Assembly (NCBI RefSeq): GCF_020172685.1
Contig: NZ_CP083986.1
Location: 582,956 to 646,955, forward strand
Length of the DNA stretch: 64,000 bases
Source: [Mycobacterium] nativiensis
GTDB lineage: Bacteria; Actinomycetota; Actinomycetes; Mycobacteriales; Mycobacteriaceae
Direction: 5' to 3'
The position numbers and the translations under genes were made by a program. Within the stretch, counting starts at the first letter, position 1. Every line of letters starts with the position of its first letter. Shown here one piece after another: positions 49,157 to 57,775 of the stretch. The notes under the pieces were generated by a model. It saw only the letters and a program-made list of their open reading frames with translations. It made no database searches and had not been told where the DNA came from.

Positions 49157-49935
49157 GTCACATTATTGGGCGCGTGAACCATTCCGCTGTCGGTCTCGAT
49201 TTCGCCGTCGAGCAGCGAAACCAGACGCGGGGCGTCATCGGCAATTTTCCGGTCATGGGTCACCAGGACAATTGTTTGGCCGGCTGCATTGAGGTTGTAG
49301 AGGGCATCCATAACGCGCTGACCGTTATTGGTGTCCAGATTTCCGGTCGGCTCGTCGGCGAGAATGACGTCGGGTTTCATGAACAGTGCCCGGGCGACGG
49401 CCACTCGCTGCTGCTCGCCGCCGGACAATTCCGACGGGGTGCGCTTGGACTTGGCCGCCAGGCCGACCTGGTCGAGCAGGCTCATCGCGTGGGCGTGCTG
49501 AGCCCGCCCTGATCTGCCGGCCAGCAGGCCCGGGAGCATCACGTTCTCCAGGACAGACAGGCCCGCCAGTAGGTTGAATGCCTGGAAGACGTAGCCGAGG
49601 GTCTGGCAGCGCACGGTGGCCAACTGCTTGCGTGACAGCTGCGAGACGCTGTGGCCGTTGATCATGACGTCGCCGGTGGTCGGCATATCCAGTAGGCCGA
49701 GGATGCTCAGCAGCGTCGACTTCCCGGAGCCGGACGGGCCGACCAGGGCGACGAATTCGCCGCGGGTTATCTGGATATTGATGTCGCGCAATACCGGTGT
49801 GGCGGTATCGCCCGTGCCGAACTGTTTGTTGAGATTGCGCGCTTCCAGGACCACGGGAGGCCGGAGAACGACCGGCGGTGTGTGCCCGTTATGGTCGAGC
49901 TCCATATCGATGGTGTGCATCTTGGTCCTGATCAT
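49138..49935 (-). CDS. ABC transporter ATPase (LolD/MacB type)
   Basis: 265 residues, ATG 49935 (internal ATG codons at 49920 and 49905 are alternatives). Walker A GPSGSGKST, Q-loop QAFNLL, signature LSGGEQQRVAVARAL, Walker B VILADEPTGNLD and H-loop THD. A C-terminal extension (SGMVHAPNNVTWLAEH) runs through the overlap with the permease. Powers the adjacent permease. Heads the minus-strand group ATPase-permease-oxidase-amidase; its promoter should lie in 49936-50197. Confidence 0.95.
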   Translation of the reverse strand: MIRTKMHTIDMELDHNGHTPPVVLRPPVVLEARNLNKQFGTGDTATPVLRDINIQITRGEFVALVGPSGSGKSTLLSILGLLDMPTTGDVMINGHSVSQLSRKQLATVRCQTLGYVFQAFNLLAGLSVLENVMLPGLLAGRSGRAQHAHAMSLLDQVGLAAKSKRTPSELSGGEQQRVAVARALFMKPDVILADEPTGNLDTNNGQRVMDALYNLNAAGQTIVLVTHDRKIADDAPRLVSLLDGEIETDSGMVHAPNNVTWLAEH

Positions 49936-50197
49936 GAATCTCCATCGGGCGTGTGCAATACAGGATCATGCCCGCGTAGGGCGAGTTCCTCAATACAGTG
50001 CGCACTCCGACGGTGCTGCGCTACGCGATGGCCAGTCTCGATCATACCGACCTGTGCCCCCTGCCAAAAATCGTTCATCGGTGACTCCGCCCACCTAAGC
50101 AACTTCATACCGTGAGTGAAGTCGGTGAAATAGGGCCGTTCGACCTGCATATTTCCAGGTCACAGACCGCTAGCCACTGAAGTGGACCAGTCTCCGG
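49936..50197. other. Intergenic region with several short inverted repeats
   Basis: 262 bp without a convincing gene. It includes ACTTCA/TGAAGT (50102-50107, 50117-50122), GACCTG/CAGGTC (50142-50147, 50156-50161) and the 12-bp CCACTGAAGTGG palindrome (50174-50185). The last is 12 bp downstream of the Rv0495c-like stop and may end that transcript; the others may be operators for the ABC-transporter operon. These assignments are inference. Confidence 0.5.
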
Positions 50198-51013
50198 CTA
50201 TTTGTCCGATCTGCGTCGCGCTGCCTGCGTCGCCGGATGCTCGGCGACCAGTCCGAGCTCGTTTCGGCGCTGACAGATCGCCGCCAGCTCGGCGTAGGCC
50301 TTCTCGCCCAGCAACTCGGTGAGTTCGGGTCCCAGACTCTGCCAGACCTGCCTGCTGCCGACGTGAGCCGCCGGGTCGCCCGTGCAGTACCACTGCAGGT
50401 CCGCGCCGCCGGGACCCCAGCCGCGCCGGTCGAACTCGGTGATCGTGGTTTTGAGGATCTCGGTGTCATCGGGGCGGGTCACCCACTCCTGGCTGCGCCG
50501 GATCGGCAGTTGCCAGCACACATCGGGCTTCATGGTCAGCGGCTCCACGCCCAGGCGGACGGCCTTGATGTGCAGGGCACAGCCGGCGCCGCCGGCGAAC
50601 CCGGGCCGGTTCAGGAAGATGCAGGCTCCCTTGACGGTCCGGGTGCGCAGCTGCTCCTCCCCGTCGTTCTCATCGAGTTCCAGATACCCCTTGCGGCCCA
50701 ATCCCTTGTCGCGCAGCTGCCAATCGGCGTCGGTCAGTTGGGCGACCGCGTCGTCGAGCTTGGCGCGGTCATCGTCGTCGCACAGGAACGCGCCGTGCGA
50801 ACAGCACCCGTCATCGGGGCGGCCGGCCACGATGCCCTGGCAGGCCGAGGTGCCGAAAACGCATGTCCAGCGCGAAAGCAGCCAGGTCAGGTCGGCGGCG
50901 ATCAGGTGTTCGGGGTTGTCCGGGTCGTAGAACTCCACCCATTCGCGGGCGAAGTCCAGGCCGACCTCTCCGGGATGAGGACCGGGGTGGGAGCTGGATT
51001 GCGCTGGGGTCAC
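50198..51013 (-). CDS. Cysteine-rich protein, Rv0495c-like (YkgJ/DUF3109 style)
   Basis: 271 residues, GTG 51013. Ten Cys, several in metal-ligand style: CVFGTSAC (about 51-58), [18 protein letters not shown] and GCALHIKA, then DVCWQLP. This spacing recalls the YkgJ-type zinc or iron-sulfur proteins, whose function is unknown. No membrane segment. Conserved in mycobacteria at this place (Rv0495c). Divergent from ppx1 by 71 bp. Confidence 0.82.
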   Translation of the reverse strand: MTPAQSSSHPGPHPGEVGLDFAREWVEFYDPDNPEHLIAADLTWLLSRWTCVFGTSACQGIVAGRPDDGCCSHGAFLCDDDDRAKLDDAVAQLTDADWQLRDKGLGRKGYLELDENDGEEQLRTRTVKGACIFLNRPGFAGGAGCALHIKAVRLGVEPLTMKPDVCWQLPIRRSQEWVTRPDDTEILKTTITEFDRRGWGPGGADLQWYCTGDPAAHVGSRQVWQSLGPELTELLGEKAYAELAAICQRRNELGLVAEHPATQAARRRSDK

Positions 51014-51084
51014 AAAACTCCACGCTAGACCAGAAAATCGCGTTGGCTCACCTTGTGCACGCCTCGCCCCATTAAGTTGGACGG

Positions 51085-52071
51085 GTGCGATTAGGCGTGC
51101 TCGACGTCGGCAGCAACACCGTCCATCTGCTGGTGGTCGATGCCCACCGGGGCGGTCATCCGACCCCGATGAGCTCGACCAAGGCCACGTTACGGCTGGC
51201 GGAGGCTACCGACAGCTCAGGCAAGATCACCCGGCGCGGCGCCGACAGGCTGGTGGCGACGGTCGGCGAATTCGCCATGATCGCTGCCAGTTCGGGCTGT
51301 GCGGAGTTGATGGCGTTCGCCACCTCCGCGGTGCGCGACGCGTCCAACTCCGAAGCGGTGCTGAACCGGGTGCGCTCGGAGACCGGCGTCGAGTTGCAGG
51401 TGTTGGCGGGGGAGGACGAGTCCCGGCTGACGTTCCTGGCTGTGCGGCGCTGGTTCGGCTGGAGCGCCGGGCGGATCATCAACCTCGACATCGGCGGTGG
51501 CTCGCTGGAGATGACCAACGGTGTCGACGAGGAGCCGGACGTGGCGCTGTCGCTGCCGTTGGGGGCCGGCCGGCTCACCCGGGAATGGCTGGCCGAGGAC
51601 CCGCCCGGTCGGCGTCGGGTGGCGATGCTGCGGGACTGGCTGGACACCGAGTTGGCGGGCGCGGCCGTGGCCGTGCTCGACGCCGGCCTACCCGATCTGG
51701 CGGTGGCGAGTTCTAAGACATTTCGTTCGCTGGCTCGGCTCACCGGTGCGGCGCCGTCGGCCGCCGGGCCGCGCGTGCGGCGCACATTGACCGCCACGGG
51801 CCTTAGGCAGCTCATATCATTCATCTCTAGGATGACCACGGCAGATCGTGCCGAATTGGAAGGGGTCAGTGCCGAGCGGGCGCCGCAGATCGTGGCCGGT
51901 GCTCTGGTGGCGGAGGCAAGTATGCGAGCGCTGTCGATCGAAACGGTAGAGATTTGCCCGTGGGCGTTGCGGGAGGGCTTGATCCTGCGCCGACTCGACA
52001 GTCAGGCCGATGACGGCACCTTGCTCGGATCCTCGTCGATGGGCATGGCAGCGGAAGGACGCCGTCGATGA
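51085..52071 (+). CDS. ppx1: Exopolyphosphatase Ppx1/GppA family
   Basis: 328 residues, GTG 51085. Actin-like ATPase-fold motifs: [18 protein letters not shown] (phosphate 1), the catalytic Glu region [10 protein letters not shown] (Glu about 113), and [11 protein letters not shown] (phosphate 2). The single-domain length suits the short mycobacterial Ppx1, which degrades short-chain polyphosphate or pppGpp; the two M. tuberculosis homologues (Rv0496 and Rv1026) divide these roles. The stop overlaps the next gene start (ATGA). Confidence 0.93.
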   Translation: MRLGVLDVGSNTVHLLVVDAHRGGHPTPMSSTKATLRLAEATDSSGKITRRGADRLVATVGEFAMIAASSGCAELMAFATSAVRDASNSEAVLNRVRSETGVELQVLAGEDESRLTFLAVRRWFGWSAGRIINLDIGGGSLEMTNGVDEEPDVALSLPLGAGRLTREWLAEDPPGRRRVAMLRDWLDTELAGAAVAVLDAGLPDLAVASSKTFRSLARLTGAAPSAAGPRVRRTLTATGLRQLISFISRMTTADRAELEGVSAERAPQIVAGALVAEASMRALSIETVEICPWALREGLILRRLDSQADDGTLLGSSSMGMAAEGRRR

Positions 52072-53126
52072 CTGGACCCAAGCCCGATCCCCGCGACGTC
52101 GAGACCCGGCCGATCTCGGTCGCCGAGCTGCTCGCCAAGAACGGGAACATCGGCTCCCCGCCGGTCACCGGGCGCCGTCGGCGCAGGCGCGGTAACGCCG
52201 ACGCCGTCACGGTCGCCGAACTGACCGGCGAGATCCCGATCATCCGCGTCGACGACGAGGCTCCTGCCGAACCGGATGCCCCGGCCAGCGGTCCGCTGCC
52301 CATCGGCCCGGAGCCCGGGTTGATCGACGACGACCGGCCGGCGACCGGGCCGCGGCCGGTGGCATCCCGCGCCGCTGAGCCGCGCCCCGCTGAGCCGCGC
52401 CCCGCTGAGCCCCGCTGGCCCAAATCTCCGCAGCAGCCGGCGCGTGGCAACGGCCCGCAGCAAAGTGCGTACCCGCGGCCGATGCGCCGCTCCGAGCCGC
52501 CGGTCGCAGAGAAGACCGTCCGCCCGGCGGCTGAGATCGCGCGTCCGGCGGCGGACACCGGCCGCTCGGCCGCCATCAGGCTGACCGGCTCAGGTGCTGA
52601 GCGGATGCGCCCGGACCCGGTCGACACCTACACCGACATCGAACTCGATGTCATGGAAACCGATGTCCGCGATGCCGATCTGCCGGTCACCGACTCCGCC
52701 TATGTGCGCTCCTACCTCAACCCGGCCGGCGCCGATCGGTCGGTTCGGCCCGGCCTGAGGACGGGGCGCGACAGTGCTGCCGACCTGGCCGACGAGGACG
52801 ACTTCGTCGAATCAGACGAGGTTTCCGAGGGCCGTGAAGCCGAAGCGGCCGACGAATACGTCGGGCCGCCGGGGATGGTCGGCGGCGCGCTGGTGGTGCT
52901 GCAGTCGATCCTGGCGGTGGCATTCGGCGGCGGGTTGTTCATCGCGTTCGACCAGCTGTGGCGGTGGAACAGCATCGTGGCACTGGTGCTCACGGTCCTG
53001 GTCACGCTGGGGCTGGTGGCCGCGGTTCAGGCCGTCCGCAAGACCGTCGACATCGCCAGCACGTTGATCGCGGTCGCGGTCGGTTTGCTCGTCACCTTGG
53101 GGCCGCTGGCGCTGCACGCCAATTAG
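52068..53126 (+). CDS. Membrane protein with long disordered N-terminus (Rv0497-like)
   Basis: 352 residues, ATG 52068. Residues 1-270 are hydrophilic and Pro/Arg/Asp-rich, holding a tandem PAEPR unit and an acidic stretch (DLADEDDFVESDEVSEGRE). Near residue 270 begin three hydrophobic segments (VGGALVVLQSILAVAFGGGL, VALVLTVLVTLGLVAAVQAV, TLIAVAVGLLVTLGPLALHA). Function is unknown. Translationally coupled to ppx1, which suggests a joint role in polyphosphate or stringent signalling (inference). Matches Rv0497. Confidence 0.82.
   Translation: MTGPKPDPRDVETRPISVAELLAKNGNIGSPPVTGRRRRRRGNADAVTVAELTGEIPIIRVDDEAPAEPDAPASGPLPIGPEPGLIDDDRPATGPRPVASRAAEPRPAEPRPAEPRWPKSPQQPARGNGPQQSAYPRPMRRSEPPVAEKTVRPAAEIARPAADTGRSAAIRLTGSGAERMRPDPVDTYTDIELDVMETDVRDADLPVTDSAYVRSYLNPAGADRSVRPGLRTGRDSAADLADEDDFVESDEVSEGREAEAADEYVGPPGMVGGALVVLQSILAVAFGGGLFIAFDQLWRWNSIVALVLTVLVTLGLVAAVQAVRKTVDIASTLIAVAVGLLVTLGPLALHAN
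52372..52415 (+). repeat. In-frame 15-bp tandem repeat coding PAEPR
   Basis: The unit CCGCTGAGCCGCGCC starts at 52372 and repeats at 52387 and, partly, 52402. It encodes successive AEPRP units in the disordered domain of the Rv0497-like protein. Being 15 bp, slippage would keep the frame. Confidence 0.85.
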
Positions 53127-53143
53127 CCGTTCACTATTAGACC

Positions 53144-53986
53144 GTGCGCCCCGCTATCAAGGTCGGATTGTCGACGGCTTCGGTTTACCCACTGCGGGCC
53201 GAGGCCGCCTTCGACTACGCGGCGCGACTCGGGTACGACGGCGTCGAGCTGATGGTGTGGGGGGACTCGGTCAGCCAGGACATCAGTGCCGTGCGGCGGC
53301 TGTCGCGCAAGTACGCGATGCCGGTGCTCTCGGTGCACGCACCGTGTCTGCTGATCTCGCAACGGGTGTGGGGCTCCAACCCGATCGACAAGCTGGAGCG
53401 CAGCGTGCGGACCGCCGAACGCCTTGAAGCCCAGACTGTCGTGGTGCATCCGCCGTTCCGGTGGCAGCGGCGCTACGCCGATGGCTTCAGCGACCAAGTC
53501 GCCGAGCTGGAGGCCGCCAGCGATGTGGCGGTGGCGGTGGAGAATATGTTTCCGTTCCGGGCCGACCGGTTCTTCGGCAGTGAGCAGTCACGCGAGCGGA
53601 TGCGCCGTCGCGGCGGGGGGCCGGGGGCGGGCATCTCGGCGTTCGCGCCGTCCCACGACCCGCTGGACGGCAACCACGCCCACTACACCCTGGACCTGTC
53701 GCACACCTCGACCGCCGGCGCCGACGCGATGGACATGGCCCGGCGGATGGGTTCGGGGCTGACCCACCTGCATCTGTGTGACGGCACCGGATTGCCGGCC
53801 GATGAGCATCTGGTGCCGGGCCGCGGTGACCAGCCCGTTGCCGAGGTGTGTCAGTTGCTGGCCTCCAGTGACTTCACCGGTCATGTGGTGCTGGAAGTGA
53901 CTACTTCGCAGGCGCGTTCGCCGCATGAGCGCGAGGCGCTGCTGACCGAATCGCTGCAGTTCGCCCGGACGCATCTGCTGCGCTGA
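53144..53986 (+). CDS. TIM-barrel sugar-phosphate isomerase/AP-endonuclease-2-family protein
   Basis: 280 residues, GTG 53144. Xylose-isomerase-like barrel: VYPLRAEAAFDYAARLGYDG, VELMVWGDSV, VVVHPPFRWQ, VAVENMFPFR, LTHLHLCDGTG and VVLEVTTS with metal-ligand type residues (Glu in VAVENM, His in LTHLHLCD and LEVT). Substrate unknown; the fold covers sugar epimerases and endonuclease IV. Matches Rv0498. Confidence 0.87.
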   Translation: MRPAIKVGLSTASVYPLRAEAAFDYAARLGYDGVELMVWGDSVSQDISAVRRLSRKYAMPVLSVHAPCLLISQRVWGSNPIDKLERSVRTAERLEAQTVVVHPPFRWQRRYADGFSDQVAELEAASDVAVAVENMFPFRADRFFGSEQSRERMRRRGGGPGAGISAFAPSHDPLDGNHAHYTLDLSHTSTAGADAMDMARRMGSGLTHLHLCDGTGLPADEHLVPGRGDQPVAEVCQLLASSDFTGHVVLEVTTSQARSPHEREALLTESLQFARTHLLR

Positions 53987-54019
53987 TCGCCTGATCGCTG
54001 AGACACAAGGAGCCCACGC

Positions 54020-54865
54020 GTGACCTCATCCACGCTGTTCACCGACGCCATGGCCCTGGTGCGCGTTGACGGCCATGACGACGGTGACGATGTCGCGTCG
54101 TTTACCGGTGAGCTCAACGAGCACTGGACGATCGGCCCGAAGGTGCACGGTGGTGCGATGCTGGCGTTGTGCGCCAACGCCGCCCGTACCGCCGTCGCCG
54201 GCGACGCGGCGGCGCCGGAAAGCCAGCCGGTCGCGGTGTCCGCCAGCTATCTGTGGGCGCCCGACCCCGGCCCGATGCGGCTGGTGACCACGATCCGCAA
54301 GCGTGGCCGCCGGGTCAGCCTCGTCGACGTCGAACTCAACCAGGGCGAGCGCACCGCGGTGCGCGCTGTCGTCACCCTGGGCGAGGCTGAGCACCAGGCG
54401 CCGCCCCTGCTGTCGTTCAACCCGGTGGTGCCGTTGATGACGCCCGAGCCGCCGCCCGGCTTGGAGCCGATCGGTCCGGGCCATCCGATGGAGCACATCG
54501 TGCACCTGGCGCACGGCTGCGACATCCGGCCGGCGCTGACCACGCTCGGCCCGCGCTCGGACGGCGGCCCGCCGGTGATCGAGATGTGGGTGCGGCCCAA
54601 AGGCGCCGCACCCGACGTGCTGTTCGCGTTGCTGTGCGGCGATGTGTCGGCGCCGGTGACCTTCGCCGTCAACCGCACCGGCTGGGCGCCCACCGTGCAG
54701 CTCACCGCCTACCTGCGGGCCATCCCAGCCGACGGCTGGCTGCGTGTGATCTGCAGCTGCGTGCAGATCGGCCAGGACTGGTTCGACGAGGACCACACCG
54801 TTGTCGACTGCGAGGGCCGGATCGTGGTGCAGACCCGCCAGCTGGCGATGGTTCCCGCTCCGTAA
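54020..54865 (+). CDS. Hot-dog acyl-CoA thioesterase-like protein (Rv0499-like)
   Basis: 281 residues, GTG 54020. Tandem hot-dog halves: GELNEHWTIGPKVHGGAMLAL with LWAPDPGPMRLVTTIRKRGRR in the first and RTGWAPTVQLTAYLRAIPADG with GRIVVQTRQLAMV in the second. This layout matches TesB-like and the mycobacterial thioesterase-family proteins. A specific acyl-CoA cannot be named. It lies upstream of proC across a 55-bp duplicated region. Confidence 0.83.
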   Translation: MTSSTLFTDAMALVRVDGHDDGDDVASFTGELNEHWTIGPKVHGGAMLALCANAARTAVAGDAAAPESQPVAVSASYLWAPDPGPMRLVTTIRKRGRRVSLVDVELNQGERTAVRAVVTLGEAEHQAPPLLSFNPVVPLMTPEPPPGLEPIGPGHPMEHIVHLAHGCDIRPALTTLGPRSDGGPPVIEMWVRPKGAAPDVLFALLCGDVSAPVTFAVNRTGWAPTVQLTAYLRAIPADGWLRVICSCVQIGQDWFDEDHTVVDCEGRIVVQTRQLAMVPAP

Positions 54866-54888
54866 TCCGGAGGGCGACGCGGTCTGGC

Positions 54889-54994
54889 GGGCGACCCGCG
54901 GCACGCGGCTGGCGCCGCGCTTGCGATCGCCCGGTGTCGATACGGGCGACCCGCGGCACGCGGCTGGCGCCGCGCTTGCGATCGCCCGGTGTCG
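54889..54994 (+). repeat. Two identical 51-bp direct repeats before proC
   Basis: Bases 54889-54939 and 54944-54994 are identical over 51 bp, separated by ATAC, so the period is 55 bp. Each copy has GGGCGA near its start and TCGCCC near its end, so each can fold into a GC-rich hairpin. They fill the gap between the thioesterase-like gene and proC and are not coding. Confidence 0.93.
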
Positions 54995-55014
54995 GGTCTG
55001 CCTATGCTGTCGAA

Positions 55015-55875
55015 ATGGCCAGAATCGCGATCATCGGCGGCGGCAACATGGGCGAAGCCCTGTTGGGAGGTTTGCTGGCTGCGGGACGTCCGGTCAAGGA
55101 CCTGGTGGTCGCCGAGCAGTTCGGCGACCGGGCCCGGCAGCTCGCCGAAAAGTACTCAGTGCTGGTGACTTCCGTTGCCGACGCGATGGAGAACGCGGCC
55201 ATCGTGATCGTCGCGGTCAAGCCGCAGGACGTGGACTCCGTGGTGGCCGAGTTCGCCAAGAACGTGACCGCGTCCTCCGGTGACAGCGCCGAACAGGTCC
55301 TGGTGACGATCGCCGCCGGCGTCACCACCGGCTACGTGGAGTCCAAGCTGCCCGCCGGTGCCGCCGTGATCCGGGTGATGCCCAACACCCCGGTCAAGGT
55401 CCGCGCCGGGGCCAGCGGGCTGTCCAGGGGCCGGTTCCCCAGCGATGAGCAGGTCCACGAGGTCGCCGCACTGTTCGAGGCTGTCGGCACGGTAGCGATC
55501 GTTCCGGAGGAGCAACTCGACGCGGTGACCGCGGTGTCGGGTTCCGGGCCGGCCTACTTCTTCCTGATGGTGGAGGCCCTGGTGGATGCCGGGGTCGCGG
55601 CCGGGTTGAGCCGGCGGGTGGCCACCGATCTGGCCGTGCAGACGATGGCCGGGTCGGCGCAGATGTTGGCGGAGGAGCGCGGCGGTGCGGCTGAGACGGC
55701 GAACGCGGTGCTCGACACCGCCCCGACCCTGCTGAGAGCGATGGTGACCTCCCCCGGCGGCACCACCGCGGCCGGACTGCGCGAATTGGAGGCAGGCGGC
55801 CTGCGGACCTCCGTCGATAGGGCCGTTCAGGCCGCAAAAACCCGCTCTGAGCAGCTAAGAATTACATCAGAGTAA
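55015..55875 (+). CDS. proC: Pyrroline-5-carboxylate reductase
   Basis: 286 residues, ATG 55015; the upstream in-frame extension runs through the duplicated spacer and is rejected. Rossmann motif IIGGGNMGEALLGGL, then VIVAVKPQDV, VIRVMPNTPVKVRAGASGLS (the P5CR signature around residue 115) and the C-terminal dimer region VSGSGPAYFFLMVEAL, TSPGGTTAAGL. It reduces pyrroline-5-carboxylate to proline with NADPH. Matches Rv0500. Confidence 0.97.
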   Translation: MARIAIIGGGNMGEALLGGLLAAGRPVKDLVVAEQFGDRARQLAEKYSVLVTSVADAMENAAIVIVAVKPQDVDSVVAEFAKNVTASSGDSAEQVLVTIAAGVTTGYVESKLPAGAAVIRVMPNTPVKVRAGASGLSRGRFPSDEQVHEVAALFEAVGTVAIVPEEQLDAVTAVSGSGPAYFFLMVEALVDAGVAAGLSRRVATDLAVQTMAGSAQMLAEERGGAAETANAVLDTAPTLLRAMVTSPGGTTAAGLRELEAGGLRTSVDRAVQAAKTRSEQLRITSE

Positions 55876-56014
55876 TTCACTTATTTTTCACATTTTGGCT
55901 CTCACCAGTCGCAGAAACCCCATTCGTCCCGCTATTCTCCTCTATGTCTGTGCGTGTGGGCGCAGCGGAGGGGAAGCCGCTGAGACTGCACGTGCCTGAT
56001 TGAAATGGGTAACG

Positions 56015-56272
56015 ATGACGTCTGCGAACGGGCCTTCGGCGCGGGACTCGGCTGGCGGTAGAGCGGCTAGGGATGCCGGCTCTGCCGAGGCGGGTCGGAC
56101 ACAATTTCTCACCGTGGCCGAGGTGGCTGCGCTGATGCGGGTCAGCAAGATGACGGTGTACCGGCTGGTGCACAACGGCGAGCTGCCCGCGGTACGGGTA
56201 GGGCGGTCCTTCCGGGTGCACGCCAAGGCGGTGCACGACCTGTTGGAGACCTCCTTCTTCGACGCGGGCTAA
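56015..56272 (+). CDS. Small excisionase/MerR-type HTH protein (Rv0500A-like, BldC family style)
   Basis: 85 residues from ATG 56015 (in-frame TTG 56000 could add five). Residues about 30-80 form a winged HTH: QFLTVAEVAALMRVSKMTVY followed by RLVHNGELPAVRVGRSFRV. The N-terminal 30 residues are polar and disordered. Resembles BldC-like DNA-binding proteins that bind direct repeats. Located between proC and bS22, as Rv0500A in M. tuberculosis. A strong hairpin follows the stop. Confidence 0.87.
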   Translation: MTSANGPSARDSAGGRAARDAGSAEAGRTQFLTVAEVAALMRVSKMTVYRLVHNGELPAVRVGRSFRVHAKAVHDLLETSFFDAG

Positions 56273-56295
56273 ACGCCGGTCGACAAGTAAGCGCC

Positions 56296-56327
56296 CCCCG
56301 GGCGTCGCCGTACGGCGACGCCCGGGG
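56296..56327. terminator. GC-rich hairpin after the HTH gene
   Basis: Perfect 15-bp arms flank a central TA (CCCCGGGCGTCGCCG and its complement), a near-continuous 32-bp palindrome, 24 bp after the HTH stop. It would make a very stable RNA hairpin; no T-run follows. Confidence 0.7.
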
Positions 56328-56457
56328 TCGGCTGTGTACATCAGTCCGGGTCAGGTGCCGGTTTTCGGCTGGACCCCTGCCTACGGGTAAAGTGACCGGG
56401 TCGATCAAGTTCAGCAGCGCCGTGGAGCGGCGCGGGTAGAAGCAGATAGCGGAGTTC

Positions 56458-56559
56458 ATGGGTTCAGTCATCAAGAAGCGGCGTAAGCGCATGTCGAAGA
56501 AGAAGCACCGCAAGCTGCTTCGCCGTACCCGGGTCCAGCGCAGAAAACTCGGTAAGTAA
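56458..56559 (+). CDS. bS22: Ribosomal protein bS22 (33 residues)
   Basis: 33 residues starting [20 protein letters not shown], ending RRKLGK: 17 or more of the residues are Lys or Arg. It matches the small-subunit protein bS22 found in mycobacterial 30S structures (Rv0500B), an equivalent of the mitoribosomal AURKAIP1 core. It binds rRNA near the decoding region. Too short for most gene finders and listed in the proC-galE2 gap. Followed by a strong terminator hairpin. Confidence 0.93.
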
Positions 56560-56568
56560 GCCCACGTA

Positions 56569-56608
56569 GCGTCTTCCGGGCCCCGCCCGGCTTCCCGGGC
56601 GGGGACGC
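56569..56608. terminator. Intrinsic-type hairpin after bS22
   Basis: GCGTC (56569-56573) pairs with GACGC (56604-56608), enclosing a perfect 10-bp stem CCCCGCCCGG (56581-56590)/CCGGGCGGGG (56595-56604) with a four-base loop. It begins 10 bp after the bS22 stop. Confidence 0.75.
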
Positions 56609-56654
56609 TTGATCGCCGGTACTGCTTTTGCGGCACGGCCGTTAGGCTGACGGG

Positions 56655-57770
56655 GTGGATGAGGCCGGCCCCCCGGGTGAGAGCACGCGACGCGATGTCC
56701 GGCACTACCCAAAGGTCGTGTTGGTCACCGGTGCGTGCCGTTTCCTGGGCGGCTACCTGACCGCCAGGCTCACGCAGAACCCCCTGATAGACCGCGTGAT
56801 CGCGGTGGATGCGGTTGTCCCGAGCAAGGACATGCTGCGGCGGATGGGGCGCGCTGAGTTCGTCCGCGCCGATATCCGTAACCCGTTCATCGCCAAGGTG
56901 ATTCGCAACAGCGAAGTAGACACCGTGGTGCACGCGGCGGCGGCTTCGTACGTGCCGCGATCCGGTGGTGGGGCGGCGCTCAAGGAGCTCAACCTGATGG
57001 GCGCCATGCAATTGTTCGCTGCTTGTCAGAAGGCGCCCTCGGTGCGCCGGGTGGTGCTCAAGTCGACGTCTGAGGTGTACGGGTCCGGGGCGCGCGACCC
57101 CGTGCTGTTCACCGAGGACAGCGCCGGGCACCGGCCGCCCACCAGTGGGTTCCCCCGCGACAGCATCGACATCGAGGGCTACGTCCGCGGGCTGGGCCGG
57201 CGCCGACCGGACATCGCCGTCACGATCCTGCGGATGGCCAACATGATCGGTCCGGCCATGGACACCGCACTGTCGCGCTATCTGGGTGGCCCCCTGGTGC
57301 CGATGGTGCTGGGCCGCGATGCGCGACTGCAGCTGTTGCACGAGCAGGATGCGCTGGGGGCTCTGGAGCGGGCCACCATGGCCGGCAAGGCCGGAACCTT
57401 CAACGTAGGTGCCGACGGCATCATCATGATGTCGCAGGCAATCCGCCGGTCGGGCCGGATTCCGGTGCCGGTGCCGGGCCTGGGGCTGTGGGCGATGGAC
57501 TCGCTGCGTCGGGCCAGCAACTACACCGAGATCAACCGCGAGCAGCTCGATTACCTCAGCTTTGGTCGGGTGATGGATACGACTAGAATGCGTACTGACC
57601 TCGGGTACAGCGCCAAGTGGACGACCGCAGAGGCATTCGATGATTACGTCCGGGGGCGGGGTCTGAATCCGATCATCGACCCCAAATGGGTGCGTTCAGC
57701 GGAGCAGCGCGTGGTGACCGTGGCGCAACGCCTGGGTGACGTCAATTTCAGCAGGGTGCGGGGAGGCTAA
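56655..57770 (+). CDS. galE2: NAD-dependent epimerase/dehydratase (GalE2-like)
   Basis: 371 residues, GTG 56655. Extended SDR with VTGACRFLGGYLTARL (the usual GxxGxxG is GACRFLGG, so the second Gly is replaced), VVHAAAASY, and KSTSEVYGSG for the Ser-Thr. The expected YxxxK near 170 is altered: SIDIEGYVRG gives Tyr without Lys four residues later. Sugar-nucleotide epimerase activity is therefore uncertain. It is followed at 5 bp by the acyltransferase gene. Matches Rv0501. Confidence 0.82.
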   Translation: MDEAGPPGESTRRDVRHYPKVVLVTGACRFLGGYLTARLTQNPLIDRVIAVDAVVPSKDMLRRMGRAEFVRADIRNPFIAKVIRNSEVDTVVHAAAASYVPRSGGGAALKELNLMGAMQLFAACQKAPSVRRVVLKSTSEVYGSGARDPVLFTEDSAGHRPPTSGFPRDSIDIEGYVRGLGRRRPDIAVTILRMANMIGPAMDTALSRYLGGPLVPMVLGRDARLQLLHEQDALGALERATMAGKAGTFNVGADGIIMMSQAIRRSGRIPVPVPGLGLWAMDSLRRASNYTEINREQLDYLSFGRVMDTTRMRTDLGYSAKWTTAEAFDDYVRGRGLNPIIDPKWVRSAEQRVVTVAQRLGDVNFSRVRGG

Positions 57771-57775
57771 CACCA

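Noticed and set aside
49932..50150. 72-residue minus-strand ORF before the ABC ATPase
   Set aside because: No ribosome site or family pattern, and it covers the likely promoter with its inverted repeats.
52060..52075. Frameshift between ppx1 and the Rv0497-like gene
   Set aside because: The ATGA overlap is a normal coupled stop/start; both proteins are complete.
54586..55014. N-terminal extension of proC through the duplicated spacer
   Set aside because: ProC begins at its usual Rossmann strand from ATG 55015; the spacer is repeat DNA.
56464..56712. 82-residue minus-strand ORF over bS22
   Set aside because: Antisense to bS22 and its terminator; no motif.
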